DNA from: Ruminococcus sp.
GTDB lineage: Bacteria; Bacillota; Clostridia; Oscillospirales; Ruminococcaceae
Direction of reading: 5' to 3'
Length of the DNA: 64,000 nt
Assembly: GCA_017472145.1 (NCBI GenBank)
Contig: JAFUQX010000021.1
Coordinates: forward strand, 1 to 64,000
Made by a program: the position numbers and the translations under genes
Part shown: one piece after another, positions 25,209 through 33,765 of the stretch
How the letters are laid out: every line of letters begins with the position of its first letter
Numbering within the stretch: the stretch's first letter is position 1
The notes under the pieces: generated by a model
Databases searched by the model: none
What the model saw: the letters and a program-made list of their open reading frames with translations, nothing else
Told to the model about the DNA's origin: nothing

Positions 25209-28200
25209 TGCATTTGCACATCTGCATGTGCACAGTGTGTACAGCCTTCTGGATGGAGCCTGCCGGATCGAGGAGCTGGTGCAGCGTGTAAAGGAGCTGG
25301 GGCAGACCGCTGTGGCCGTAACAGACCATGGGAATCTGTATGCGGTGGTGACCTTTGCACAGGCTGCGGAGCGTGCAGGAATCCATCCTGTCATCGGCTG
25401 TGAGGTGTATGTGGCCAGTCGCACACGGTTTGATAAGGAGCATCAGCTTGACCGCAAGAGTGACCATCTGGTGCTGCTGTGCGAAAATGAAACGGGCTAC
25501 CGGAATCTGGTGCGGCTGGTGACAGCAGCGCATCTGGAGGGCTTCTACCACCGTCCCCGTGTGGATGAGGCGCTGCTGGAGAAATATCATGAGGGGCTTA
25601 TATGTCTTTCCGGATGTATAGCCGGAAAAATTCCGCGACTGCTTCTGAATGGAGAGTATGAGAAAGCAAAGGAAACGGCGCTGCGCTATCGGGAGATATT
25701 TGGTGCGGAAAGCTTTTATATTGAGGTGCAGGATCACGGCCTTGCAGAGGAGCGTACCGTTCGGTCCCAGCTGTACCGCCTGTCCCGTGAGACGGGAATT
25801 CCCCTGGCGGCTACCAATGATGCCCATTATCTGACCAAGGAGGAGGCCTCCATGCAGCATGTACTGCTGTGTATCCAGACGGGAAAAACGGTGGATGATG
25901 AGGACGGCATGGGATTTGAGACAGAGGAATTCTATCTCAAGAGCACAGAGGAAATGGCAGAGCTGTTTTCGGCGGTACCGGAAGCGGTATACAATACAGG
26001 AAAAATTGCTGCAAGATGTCAGATGCACTTTGAGATGGGGAAGCTTCATCTTCCGAAGTTTGAGATGGAGGGTGTGACGGATTCAAAGGCTCTGTTTGCT
26101 GCTCTGTGTCAGGAGGGGCTGCATCAGAAATATGGAAGCGATCCGCCGGAGGAAGCCAGAAAGCGCATACAATATGAAATGCGTGTGATCGAGCAGATGG
26201 GCTTTGTTGACTATTTCCTGATCGTGTGGGACTATGTAAGCTTTGCCCGGCGCAGCGGCATTCCGGTAGGCCCTGGACGAGGTTCCGGTGCAGGAAGCAT
26301 CTGCGCCTATTGTCTGGATATTACACAGATCGATCCCATTGAGCACTGCCTGCTCTTTGAGCGCTTCCTGAATCCGGAGAGAATTAGCATGCCGGATTTT
26401 GATATTGACTTCTGCATAGAAGGGCGTCAGGCTGTAAAGGACTATGTGACCCGGAAATACGGTGCAGAGCGTGTATCAGAGATCATAACCTTCGACCCGA
26501 TGAAGGCACGCGGTGCGATCCGGGACACAGGACGGGCCATGAATCTTCCCTATGCATTGTGTGATAAAATAGCCAAGATGATCGATCCCAGACGCACCAT
26601 CCGGGAGACACTGGAGGCCCGTGACGGGGAGGATCTGCGAGCGGTCTATAAGTCAGATACCAATGCCAAAAAGCTGATAGATATGGCTATGCGGCTGGAA
26701 GGTGTTCCCAGACATACCTCCACTCACCCGGCTGGAATGATCATCTCCGCCATTCCCATCCAGGAGCTTGTGCCCTTGCAGATGAATGATGATACTGTAG
26801 TAACGCAGTATACGATGAATACCTTGGAAGCGCTGGGACTGCTCAAATTCGATTTTCTGGGTCTACGGAATCTGACGGTTATCCGGGATTGTGTGCGGAT
26901 GATTCAGAAGACGAAGCCGGATTTTTCCATTGATGATATTCCTATGGAGGATGCGGAGGTATATAAGATGCTGTCCATGGGAGAGTCCGTAGGTGTGTTC
27001 CAGTTTGAAAGCGAAGGCATGCGCCGGGTTCTGGCACAGCTTCAGCCGGAGAATCTGGAGGAACTGACCGCAGTGCTTTCCCTGTACAGACCCGGCCCTC
27101 GTGATTCGATCCCGAAATATCTGAAAAATCGCCAGCATCCGGAGCAGATCGTCTATGCCCATCCGCTGCTGGAGCCGATCCTCAAGGTGACAAACGGGGG
27201 CATCGTCTATCAGGAGCAGGTAATGGAAATCTGCCGTGTACTGGCTGGATATTCCTATGGACGGGCCGATCTGGTACGCCGTGCGATGGCTAAGAAGAAG
27301 CATAAGATCATGGAGGAGGAACGTCAGGTCTTCCTCTATGGAGACGGCTCGGAGACCTGCTGCGGCGCAGTGGCCAAGGGCGTTTCCCCGGAGGCCGCCA
27401 ATCAGATTTTTGATGAGATTGCAGGATTTGCCTCCTATGCCTTCAACAAGTCCCACGCAGTTGCCTATTCGTTTCTGTCCTACCAGACAGCCTATCTGAA
27501 ACGATATTATTTTCTTGAATACATGTCCGCCGTGATGACCAGCGTTATTGGTGCAGGTACAAAGCTGATGACCTATATCAATCAGTGCGAAGCAGAGGGC
27601 GTGCATATTCTGCCGCCTCATGTCAATGACAGCGGCGCAGTCTTCCAGCCCAGCGGTGAGAATATCCGGTTTTGTCTGCTGGCTGTGCGGAATCTGGGAA
27701 AAAATCTGATTGAAAGGATCATAGCGGAGCGTGAGAAGAACGGGGCCTTCACCGGGCTGCGGGATTTCTGCCGCCGGTTGTCCGGATGCGATCTCAACAA
27801 GCGTGCACTGGAAAGCCTGATCAGCTGTGGGGCTCTGGATGGACTGGGGCTGAACCGCCGGCAAATGCTTCAGAGCTATGAAAGCATATTGTCTGCAGTG
27901 AAAGAGGAGGAGGAGTCTCTGCTGGAGGGACAGATGAATCTTTTCGGCACTACGATCGATACAGGTCTTTTTGATGCCCCCGTTTCTGATATGCCGGAAT
28001 TTCCCCAGGAGGAGCTTCTGAAAATGGAAAAGGAGTTTGCCGGAATGTATCTGTCCGGACATCCTCTGGCCCATTATCGTCTGGCCTCCTCTCTGCTGCA
28101 TACAGCAGATTTTGGGGAGATTGCAGAAGATCCTCAGCAATACCCGGATGGTACGAAGATCACAGCAATCTGCATTGTGCAGGAGGTGAAGCGGCATCTC

Positions 28201-28638
28201 ACCAAAAAAGGCGATGCTATGTGCTTTATGACCTGTGAGGACAGAACAGGAGAGATGGACTGCGTGATATTCCCTCAGCTGTATGCAGTGGTAAAGCAGC
28301 TGCTTACACCCGACCGGATCCTCTGCATAACAGGTAAGATCAGTCAGAAGGAGGAAAGTGTGAGCTTGATCTGTGACAGCATCCTGGATGAGCAGGATCT
28401 GAAGCAGAAGCTTCGGAACGGACGTCTTTGCTGTAAGCTGTGTACAGCAGATACGGCTAAGCGGCAGCAGGTCATGTCGGTGATTCTGGAAAATCCCGGG
28501 GATACGCCTGTTTGCTTCTATCTGACGGATGTAAAAAAGCTGGTTGCGCCCAAAATCCCGCTGAAAGCAGCACTATCAGAGGAGCTGATGGGACAGCTGA
28601 GACCCATTCTGGGAGAGGGGCAGATCGGCCTTATATAG
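25183..28638 (+). CDS. dnaE: DNA polymerase III alpha subunit, DnaE type
   Basis: 1151 residues, full length for DnaE. Order: PHP domain (HLHVHSVYSLLDGACRIEEL at the N-terminus, VTDHGNLYAV, NDAHYLTKEEA), then the polymerase palm with VGPGRGSGAGS and the catalytic PDFDIDFC (D405 and D407, matching E. coli D401/D403). These are followed by the fingers (TSTHPAGMIISA), a helix-hairpin-helix region and a C-terminal OB fold (GTKITAICIVQEVKRHLTKK). Firmicutes usually have PolC as the main replicase and DnaE for initiating synthesis; PolC is not in this window. It overlaps whiA, and pfkA follows with its own promoter. Confidence 0.97.
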   Translation: MERNPIPADAFAHLHVHSVYSLLDGACRIEELVQRVKELGQTAVAVTDHGNLYAVVTFAQAAERAGIHPVIGCEVYVASRTRFDKEHQLDRKSDHLVLLCENETGYRNLVRLVTAAHLEGFYHRPRVDEALLEKYHEGLICLSGCIAGKIPRLLLNGEYEKAKETALRYREIFGAESFYIEVQDHGLAEERTVRSQLYRLSRETGIPLAATNDAHYLTKEEASMQHVLLCIQTGKTVDDEDGMGFETEEFYLKSTEEMAELFSAVPEAVYNTGKIAARCQMHFEMGKLHLPKFEMEGVTDSKALFAALCQEGLHQKYGSDPPEEARKRIQYEMRVIEQMGFVDYFLIVWDYVSFARRSGIPVGPGRGSGAGSICAYCLDITQIDPIEHCLLFERFLNPERISMPDFDIDFCIEGRQAVKDYVTRKYGAERVSEIITFDPMKARGAIRDTGRAMNLPYALCDKIAKMIDPRRTIRETLEARDGEDLRAVYKSDTNAKKLIDMAMRLEGVPRHTSTHPAGMIISAIPIQELVPLQMNDDTVVTQYTMNTLEALGLLKFDFLGLRNLTVIRDCVRMIQKTKPDFSIDDIPMEDAEVYKMLSMGESVGVFQFESEGMRRVLAQLQPENLEELTAVLSLYRPGPRDSIPKYLKNRQHPEQIVYAHPLLEPILKVTNGGIVYQEQVMEICRVLAGYSYGRADLVRRAMAKKKHKIMEEERQVFLYGDGSETCCGAVAKGVSPEAANQIFDEIAGFASYAFNKSHAVAYSFLSYQTAYLKRYYFLEYMSAVMTSVIGAGTKLMTYINQCEAEGVHILPPHVNDSGAVFQPSGENIRFCLLAVRNLGKNLIERIIAEREKNGAFTGLRDFCRRLSGCDLNKRALESLISCGALDGLGLNRRQMLQSYESILSAVKEEEESLLEGQMNLFGTTIDTGLFDAPVSDMPEFPQEELLKMEKEFAGMYLSGHPLAHYRLASSLLHTADFGEIAEDPQQYPDGTKITAICIVQEVKRHLTKKGDAMCFMTCEDRTGEMDCVIFPQLYAVVKQLLTPDRILCITGKISQKEESVSLICDSILDEQDLKQKLRNGRLCCKLCTADTAKRQQVMSVILENPGDTPVCFYLTDVKKLVAPKIPLKAALSEELMGQLRPILGEGQIGLI

Positions 28639-28691
28639 GGAGTGCTTTAGCGGCAGAATTGCAAAAAAATGTTAAATTTCTCGGTTGATGC

Positions 28692-28719
28692 TTGACAAAA
28701 TAATTATATGGGGTATAAT
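28692..28719 (+). promoter_or_regulatory. promoter of pfkA
   Basis: TTGACA, 16-nt spacer, TATAAT, about 80 nt before the ATG. Confidence 0.8.
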
Positions 28720-28799
28720 TAGAGTATCATGTAAAGTTATGTGTTCAGGGATTTGCTTTGTGCGGCCTGAAATTATGTAGATTATCGGAGGAGAATAGT

Positions 28800-29765
28800 A
28801 TGATTAAAACAATTGGTGTATTGACAAGCGGCGGCGACGCTCCGGGTATGAACGCAGCCATTCGTGCGGTCGTTCGTGCAGCTCTGAAGAAGGGCATCAA
28901 GGTTTATGGTATCCGTCGCGGTTACTGTGGACTGATCGATGGTGACATTGTTGAGATGGATGAGATGAGCGTTTCCAACATCACCCACAAGGGCGGTACT
29001 ATGCTGTATACAGCAAGAAGCTCTGAGTTCCGCACAGAAGAGGGTATGCAGATTGCCAAGGCCAACTGTGAGAAGTATGGCCTGGAGGGTATCGTAGTAA
29101 TCGGCGGAGACGGCTCTTTCCGTGGTGCAGCTGATCTTTCTGCAAGAGGCATTCTGACAGTAGGTCTGCCGGGTACGATCGACAATGATATTGCATGTAC
29201 TGAATACACAATCGGTTACGATACGGCTATGAACACCGCTATGGAGATGGTGGACAAGCTTCAGGATACCTGCCAGTCTCATGATCGCTGCTCTGTAGTT
29301 GAGGTTATGGGCCGCGGAGCTGGCTTTATCGCAGTAAATACAGCTGTAGCCTGCGGTGCGATTGAGGTTATCACAAAGGAAATGCCTTACGATCTGGATC
29401 AGATTGCAAAGGACATGCTGGAGTGCAAGAAGAACGGCAAGCAGAACTTCATTATTGTTGTTTCTGAAAATGTAGGCCATTCTCAGGAGATCGCAACTGC
29501 GATCCAGGAAAAGACGGGTATTGAAGCTCGTGCAACCATTCTGGGTCATGTACAGAGAGGTGGCTCTCCTACCGCTCGGGATCGTGTTGTAGCAAGCGAA
29601 ATGGGCTACTATGCAGTTGAGCTGCTGGAGCAGGGCATTGGCAACCGTGTGGTTGGTATGCAGAATAATAAGATCGTTGACTTTGATATTCAGGAAGCAC
29701 TGTCTATGAAGAAGCCGTACGATGAGAAGCTGCACAAGATCGCACAGGACATCGCATTCTTCTAA
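28800..29765 (+). CDS. pfkA: ATP-dependent 6-phosphofructokinase
   Basis: A 321-residue glycolytic enzyme phosphorylating fructose-6-phosphate. MIKTIGVLTSGGDAPGMNAA starts the protein. VIGGDGSFRGA has the Gly after GGD that marks ATP- rather than pyrophosphate-dependent enzymes. GLPGTIDNDIACTEYTIGYD carries the catalytic Asp, and VMGRGAGFIAVNTA and LGHVQRGGSPTARDR are substrate-site motifs. ATG at 28800 follows GGAGGAG by about 6 nt; the longer frame lacks a site. Codon usage (GGT, GTA, GCA) looks like a highly expressed gene. It has its own promoter and terminator. Confidence 0.97.
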   Translation: MIKTIGVLTSGGDAPGMNAAIRAVVRAALKKGIKVYGIRRGYCGLIDGDIVEMDEMSVSNITHKGGTMLYTARSSEFRTEEGMQIAKANCEKYGLEGIVVIGGDGSFRGAADLSARGILTVGLPGTIDNDIACTEYTIGYDTAMNTAMEMVDKLQDTCQSHDRCSVVEVMGRGAGFIAVNTAVACGAIEVITKEMPYDLDQIAKDMLECKKNGKQNFIIVVSENVGHSQEIATAIQEKTGIEARATILGHVQRGGSPTARDRVVASEMGYYAVELLEQGIGNRVVGMQNNKIVDFDIQEALSMKKPYDEKLHKIAQDIAFF

Positions 29766-29786
29766 TGAATGAAAATAAGTAACAAA

Positions 29787-29813
29787 GGCCGCAGTGAACG
29801 CTGCGGCCTTTTT
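29787..29813 (+). terminator. terminator of pfkA
   Basis: GGCCGCAG, 6-nt loop, CTGCGGCC, then TTTTT. Confidence 0.88.
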
Positions 29814-29825
29814 GCGTGCATATGA

Positions 29826-29923
29826 TAAAAAAATCCCGATGCCGAAATACGGTTCAGGCATCGGGTCACGACGGAGGTCATTCGTCAATAAAAAAAGAAA
29901 AAGAAAAAGTGTGTTTCACACCT
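29826..29923 (-). ncRNA. candidate small RNA between pfkA and mscL
   Basis: A minus-strand unit of about 98 nt. Start site is inferred from the promoter at 29930-29958. A small hairpin GTGTG-AAA-CACAC lies near the 5' end, followed by a U-rich stretch. A strong terminator follows, with CCCGATGCC and GGCATCGGG (29835-29865) and then ATTTTTTT. mscL, upstream on the same strand, has its own terminator at 30024-30049, so this second one is not needed for it. No convincing ribosome site or ORF. Only sequence signals support this; it could also be a decayed gene remnant. Confidence 0.45.
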
Positions 29924-29929
29924 GCTTTT

Positions 29930-29958
29930 ATTATACACGGTTTCACACTTTTATGCAA
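29930..29958 (-). promoter_or_regulatory. promoter of the candidate small RNA
   Basis: TTGCAT, 17-nt spacer, TATAAT on the minus strand. GTGTGAAAC occurs in the spacer and again just after the start site, a possible pair of regulator half-sites. 29959-30023 holds nothing recognisable. Confidence 0.55.
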
Positions 29959-30023
29959 GATAAAATTGTGTTAAAGATAAAATAAATCACCAATTCATCA
30001 AAGTTTCATATCGGCAAGCGTGG

Positions 30024-30049
30024 GAAAACCGCCTGTACTGTACAGACGG
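30024..30049 (-). terminator. terminator of vanY-mscL
   Basis: On the minus strand CCGTCTGTA pairs with TACAGGCGG, followed by TTTTCCC. Confidence 0.65.
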
Positions 30050-30095
30050 CTCTCCGAAAATATGTAGAATAGTAGAGAAAAAAGCGATTTTAATT

Positions 30096-30521
30096 TTACT
30101 TCTTCTGCTGGGCCTTCAGAAGATCACGGATCTCTGTAAGGAGCTGTTCTTCCTTGGTGGGCTTGGGCGGAGCCGGCTTCTCTTCCTTCTTGCGGCGGAA
30201 GCGGTTGATCGTCTTTACTACAATGAATACACAGGACGCTGTCAGCAGGAAATTGATGATGGCCTGGAGGAAAAGACCGACATTCAATGTCGCCTCTCCA
30301 AGCTTGATGCAAATTCCGGCAAAGTTGATGCCGCCGATGACAATGCCGATCAGCGGTGTGAAGATGTCATTCACAAGAGAGGTGACAATGCCGGTAAAGG
30401 CTGTGCCGATGATCAGGCCTACAGCCATATCCAGCACATTGCCTTTGGAGATGAATTCCTTGAACTCTGCAACAATGCTCTTGGACTTCTTTTCCGGTTC
30501 TTTTTTTGCTTCGTTTGCCAT
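30096..30521 (-). CDS. mscL: large-conductance mechanosensitive channel MscL
   Basis: A 141-residue inner-membrane channel that opens on hypo-osmotic shock. Core: FKEFISKGNVLDMAVGLIIG (N-terminal helix and TM1), the pore-lining stretch continuing AFTGIVTSLVND, NDIFTPLIGIVIGG, and TM2 LFLQAIINFLLTASCVFIVV ending in the basic cluster NRFRRKKEE. A C-terminal helical bundle segment (EEQLLTEIRDLLKAQ) is present. Length is normal. It starts 30 nt after the vanY stop on the same strand, so the two are probably co-transcribed. Confidence 0.96.
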   Translation of the reverse strand: MANEAKKEPEKKSKSIVAEFKEFISKGNVLDMAVGLIIGTAFTGIVTSLVNDIFTPLIGIVIGGINFAGICIKLGEATLNVGLFLQAIINFLLTASCVFIVVKTINRFRRKKEEKPAPPKPTKEEQLLTEIRDLLKAQQKK

Positions 30522-30551
30522 GATGCTTCTTCCTTTCGGTTGTATAATTTT

Positions 30552-31814
30552 TTATCCTACGGCTTCAACAGCGGTTGTTGTGGTTGAAGCCATAATGTCC
30601 GTATCCTCGGGTATAATAACATTGCCGTTTATATCGGTAGTGATTCCTGTGACCTCCTCAATGGGTTTGGTATAGGATACCAGCTCACGGGTCTCCTCCA
30701 GATCTACCGTGATGATAAAGCCATCTACATTGTTTCCGGAAACCGTATAAGGATGGTTCGGCAGAATAGGCGCATAGGTTACCGTTGCTTCGGGATCCGC
30801 AGCCACATAGTATACAGCATAGGCGGCTCCGTCGCTGTCAACGATCTCAAGAGGACTTTCAGCGGAATAGCCCTTCAGCTCTTCGATATATTCCTCCAGG
30901 CAGATCCCGCTCTGCATGATATAGTATGCATGGGGCTTGCCCACATAGCGGTAGTGCCAGGATTCATACTGGATCTTGGTGATTTCCGTCTTGTCCTCCG
31001 GATAGCGGAGAATGTAGCCGTAGTCGGCGCAGTGCTGGTCGATCCAGTCATAATCGCCTGTGCCGTCATAATCGCCGGATGTGCCGTCCCAGTAGAACAG
31101 AGAGAAGTCCAGTGCATAGCCGGTCTCGTGCTCGCTGTGTCCGGGCTTGGCTACCAGGGTGGATGTTTCTGCACCGGTAGCCTCCAGATCGGCGTCATAA
31201 AGGGCCTGCTGCTGTTCAAGGGTGCGGTAGCCGTCGATCACCAAAATGTCGTTGTGACCTGTTGCAGCATAAAAGCCGTCCAGCAGCTCGTTAAGAGGGG
31301 TGATGGCCTCCTCCTGCATGCTGATGTCCATACCGCTTACACTGTAGGAGTCGGTTTTCATTTCAAAAAGCGCAGAAATCTTGGCATCAGCTGCACTCTG
31401 GAAGGGATAATCGCTGTTGACCAGCAAAAGAGAGCCTTTGTAAATCTCATCATTATCCAGAGAAACATTGTCAAAGATACTTGCTTCAGGCTCGGGGACG
31501 GGTTCGATCACGGTATTTCCTTCCTCATCGGTAGAGACCTGAACAGAGTGAATTGCTTCGTCTCCGGTCATAGAGTCGATCTGTGTCATACCGGTGATCA
31601 GGGGATAACCCACCGCTGTGCCAAAGCCGCCCAGCAGTACAAGGCCAGCCAGAACATCCAGAATCTTAAAGAGGGTACGGTTCTTCTTTTTGTTGGCTGT
31701 TTTCTGCTGTCTGGCCGGCCGGGGATTTTCTTTATGGGAATCGGCAGGCTTCTGAGGTATATGTGTCTGCTTCTTTGCAGAAGCAGGTGTATTTGTCTGT
31801 TTTTTCTTTTCCAC
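30552..31814 (-). CDS. membrane-anchored D-alanyl-D-alanine carboxypeptidase, VanY/M15B
   Basis: A 420-residue type II membrane protein: a basic, Pro/Lys-rich cytoplasmic tail (about 1-48), one membrane span (about 50-72), then the extracytoplasmic zinc peptidase. VIDGYRTLEQQQALYDADL and GHSEHETGYALDFSLF (about 225-240, zinc-binding His and Asp of the SxHxxGxAxD motif), then ESWHYRYVGKPHAYYIMQ with the catalytic Glu-x-x-His. It trims the terminal D-Ala from peptidoglycan pentapeptides. The start is GTG at 31814 with GGAG 11 nt before; a -10 TATAAT lies at 31864-31869 but without a good -35. No vanHAX genes nearby, so glycopeptide resistance is not implied. Confidence 0.9.
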   Translation of the reverse strand: MEKKKQTNTPASAKKQTHIPQKPADSHKENPRPARQQKTANKKKNRTLFKILDVLAGLVLLGGFGTAVGYPLITGMTQIDSMTGDEAIHSVQVSTDEEGNTVIEPVPEPEASIFDNVSLDNDEIYKGSLLLVNSDYPFQSAADAKISALFEMKTDSYSVSGMDISMQEEAITPLNELLDGFYAATGHNDILVIDGYRTLEQQQALYDADLEATGAETSTLVAKPGHSEHETGYALDFSLFYWDGTSGDYDGTGDYDWIDQHCADYGYILRYPEDKTEITKIQYESWHYRYVGKPHAYYIMQSGICLEEYIEELKGYSAESPLEIVDSDGAAYAVYYVAADPEATVTYAPILPNHPYTVSGNNVDGFIITVDLEETRELVSYTKPIEEVTGITTDINGNVIIPEDTDIMASTTTTAVEAVG

Positions 31815-32051
31815 AGGGGTTATAGCTCCTTTCTGCTGTAATACTGGAAAAACGTCTGCTTATATTATACCACATAATCTCAGAAAAGAAAATAGGTTTT
31901 TCGTGATTTTTCAGATTTTTTCACAAAACCGCTCGAATGAAAGCAGGGAGAAGGAGCGGATGTATTTTGCAGATGTAACAATACTTTACGCATCTTAACG
32001 CATAAATCTAAAGAAAGTACCGATTTTGGGGGTGAAAATGGGGCTTCAGGC

Positions 32052-32080
32052 TTGACAAGATCGGATAACTGTGCTATAAT
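32052..32080 (+). promoter_or_regulatory. promoter of the AspT-type transporter gene
   Basis: TTGACA, 17-nt spacer, TATAAT. Start of transcription near 32087, giving a leader of about 190 nt. Between the vanY -10 (31864) and here nothing else is evident. Confidence 0.85.
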
Positions 32081-32086
32081 CAAAGG

Positions 32087-32278
32087 GTTTTGAGGGAACA
32101 GGTACAGGCTGTCTGCGTGATGGCTATTTTTTATGCATCCTGTACTTTCGGGACGGACAGATGATTTTAAGCAGGAATCACTCTGTTATTGTTACGGGCG
32201 CAGGACGTATCGGAAAGCGTGGCTGCATCGTTTTCCGATACGCCCTGAGACAAAATTATTTTTATTAAGGAGAGGCGT
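32087..32278 (+). promoter_or_regulatory. long structured leader RNA of the AspT-type transporter gene (no known class)
   Basis: GTACAGG (32102-32108) pairs with CCTGTAC (32139-32145). Just inside that stem CTGTCTG (32109-32115) can pair with CGGACAG (32154-32160) beyond it, forming an H-type pseudoknot. Further on, CAGG-A-CGTATCGGAAA (32201-32216) pairs with TTTCCGATACG-C-CCTG (32232-32247) in a 16-position stem, followed by ATTATTTTTATT just before the ribosome site AAGGAGAGG. This pseudoknot-plus-hairpin plan is typical of riboswitches. I cannot match it to a class I know. Confidence 0.5.
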
Positions 32279-33526
32279 ATGAAATTTCAATTTCTGGAAG
32301 CAGCCGGTACGTATATCTTCAATATGAAGGCTATGGCCATCGTGCTGTTCTTCATCTTCGCAATTATTGTTATCGGCTATCTGATTGGTAAGATTTCCAT
32401 TAAGGGTGTATCCCTTGGTACAGCGGCTATCTTCCTGGTAGCTCTGTTTGCAGGTCATTTCAATGGTATTATGACCAGCGAGGGCGGTGCATGGGCGGAC
32501 AGCGCCGGCACGATTGCAAACTATATGAGTCTGGTACAGAATCTGGGACTGGTACTGTTTGTAACCTCTGTGGGTCTGATTGCAGGACCGAGCTTCTTCA
32601 AGAATCTGAAGAAGAATGCTAAGTCCTATGTATTTCTGGGTGCGATCATTATTCTGTCCGGTGCAGCCTGCTGTGCACTGATCATTCTGCTCGTACCGGG
32701 TATGAATTCTGCAATGGCAACGGGTCTGATGTCTGGTTCTCTGACGAGCACACCGGCCTTTGCTGCTGCACAGGGTGCGCTGGAAGGTATCATTTCCGAT
32801 GCACAGTTCAAGGAAATTTCCGTTGGACATGCCGTAGCATATCCTTTCGGCGTAATCGGCGTTGTTCTGTTTGTACAGATCGTTCCGAAGGTGCTCAAGG
32901 CCAACATGGACGAAGAGCGTGCAAAGCTGGTTGTTGTTGACACAGGCGCATCTGACGAGAAGAAGAATCTCAAGCTCTTTGAAATGGATAAGTTTGGTCT
33001 GGGCTCTTTTGCGCTGGTAATTATGATCGGTCTGCTGCTGGGGGCCGTAAACATTCCGCTGGGCGGCGGCAACTCCTTTAATCTGGGTACAACCGGCGGC
33101 CCGCTGATCATGGGTCTGTTATTTGGTCACTTTGGCCGTATCGGCAAGCTGAGCCTGAAGGTAAATGAGCACATGCTGAGCATCTTCCAGGAGCTGGGTC
33201 TGGTACTGTTCCTGATCGGTGCAGGTGTTGATGGCGGTGCAGGCTTTGTGGCCACTCTGACTGAATATGGTCCAATGCTGTTTGTATGGGGTGCGATTAT
33301 GACCATCGTTCCCATGTTCATCGGCTTCTTTGTTGCAAAGTATGTTCTGAAGATCAGTCTGTTCAACAACCTGGGTTCGATCACTGGCGGTATGACCAGT
33401 ACGCCGGCTCTGGGTTCTCTGATCAATCTGACAGGTACTCCGAATGTTGCATCTGCTTATGCAGCAACCTATCCGATCGCGCTGATTCTGGTTGTTCTTT
33501 GCACACAGTTCCTGACATATCTTTAA
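32279..33526 (+). CDS. AspT/YidE-fold transporter without TrkA-C domains
   Basis: A 415-residue polytopic membrane protein with two homologous membrane halves. Each half contains a GLVLF stretch followed by a Gly-rich helix (NLGLVLFVTSVGLIAGPSFF and ELGLVLFLIGAGVDGGAGFV) and later the re-entrant signature (SGSLTSTPAFAAAQGALEG and GGMTSTPALGSLINLTGT). These are the marks of the aspartate:alanine exchanger (AspT, YidE, YbjL) family. AspT homologues of about 560 residues carry two cytosolic TrkA-C domains between the halves; here only a short charged loop (about 205-235) remains. Substrate unknown; an amino acid or small dicarboxylate is plausible. It has its own promoter, a structured leader and a terminator. 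Confidence 0.8.
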   Translation: MKFQFLEAAGTYIFNMKAMAIVLFFIFAIIVIGYLIGKISIKGVSLGTAAIFLVALFAGHFNGIMTSEGGAWADSAGTIANYMSLVQNLGLVLFVTSVGLIAGPSFFKNLKKNAKSYVFLGAIIILSGAACCALIILLVPGMNSAMATGLMSGSLTSTPAFAAAQGALEGIISDAQFKEISVGHAVAYPFGVIGVVLFVQIVPKVLKANMDEERAKLVVVDTGASDEKKNLKLFEMDKFGLGSFALVIMIGLLLGAVNIPLGGGNSFNLGTTGGPLIMGLLFGHFGRIGKLSLKVNEHMLSIFQELGLVLFLIGAGVDGGAGFVATLTEYGPMLFVWGAIMTIVPMFIGFFVAKYVLKISLFNNLGSITGGMTSTPALGSLINLTGTPNVASAYAATYPIALILVVLCTQFLTYL

Positions 33527-33564
33527 TCTGAAAATATAGATTCCTGCTTGAATTTATCAAGAAG

Positions 33565-33595
33565 CGGTGCAGTGCTCAAGCTGCACCGTTTTTTT
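33565..33595 (+). terminator. terminator of the AspT-type transporter gene
   Basis: CGGTGCAG pairs with CTGCACCG, followed by TTTTTTT. Confidence 0.88.
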
Positions 33596-33661
33596 ATTTG
33601 GTGAAGTGCATAAAGAGTGCGTAATGAATTGCACAAATTGATACAAAACGCAAAAATCCTC

Positions 33662-33690
33662 TTGACAAATGGGGAAGAATCTGGTAGAAT
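33662..33690 (+). promoter_or_regulatory. promoter of the sodium:solute symporter gene
   Basis: TTGACA, 17-nt spacer, TAGAAT, about 75 nt before the ATG. Confidence 0.75.
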
Positions 33691-33765
33691 TATAGGTGTT
33701 TTGGCGCTTTAGGTCTTTAAAGTCCTGAATCGAACAATATTATTATTTCAAAGGAGGCAGTTGTA

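Noticed and set aside
29835..29865. Second terminator of mscL
   Set aside because: mscL already has a terminator at 30024-30049, and a full promoter lies between the two hairpins, so an independent small transcript explains it better.
30552..31814. Vancomycin resistance locus because of the VanY-like protein
   Set aside because: No vanH, vanA, vanX or two-component genes accompany it; VanY-like carboxypeptidases are common housekeeping enzymes.
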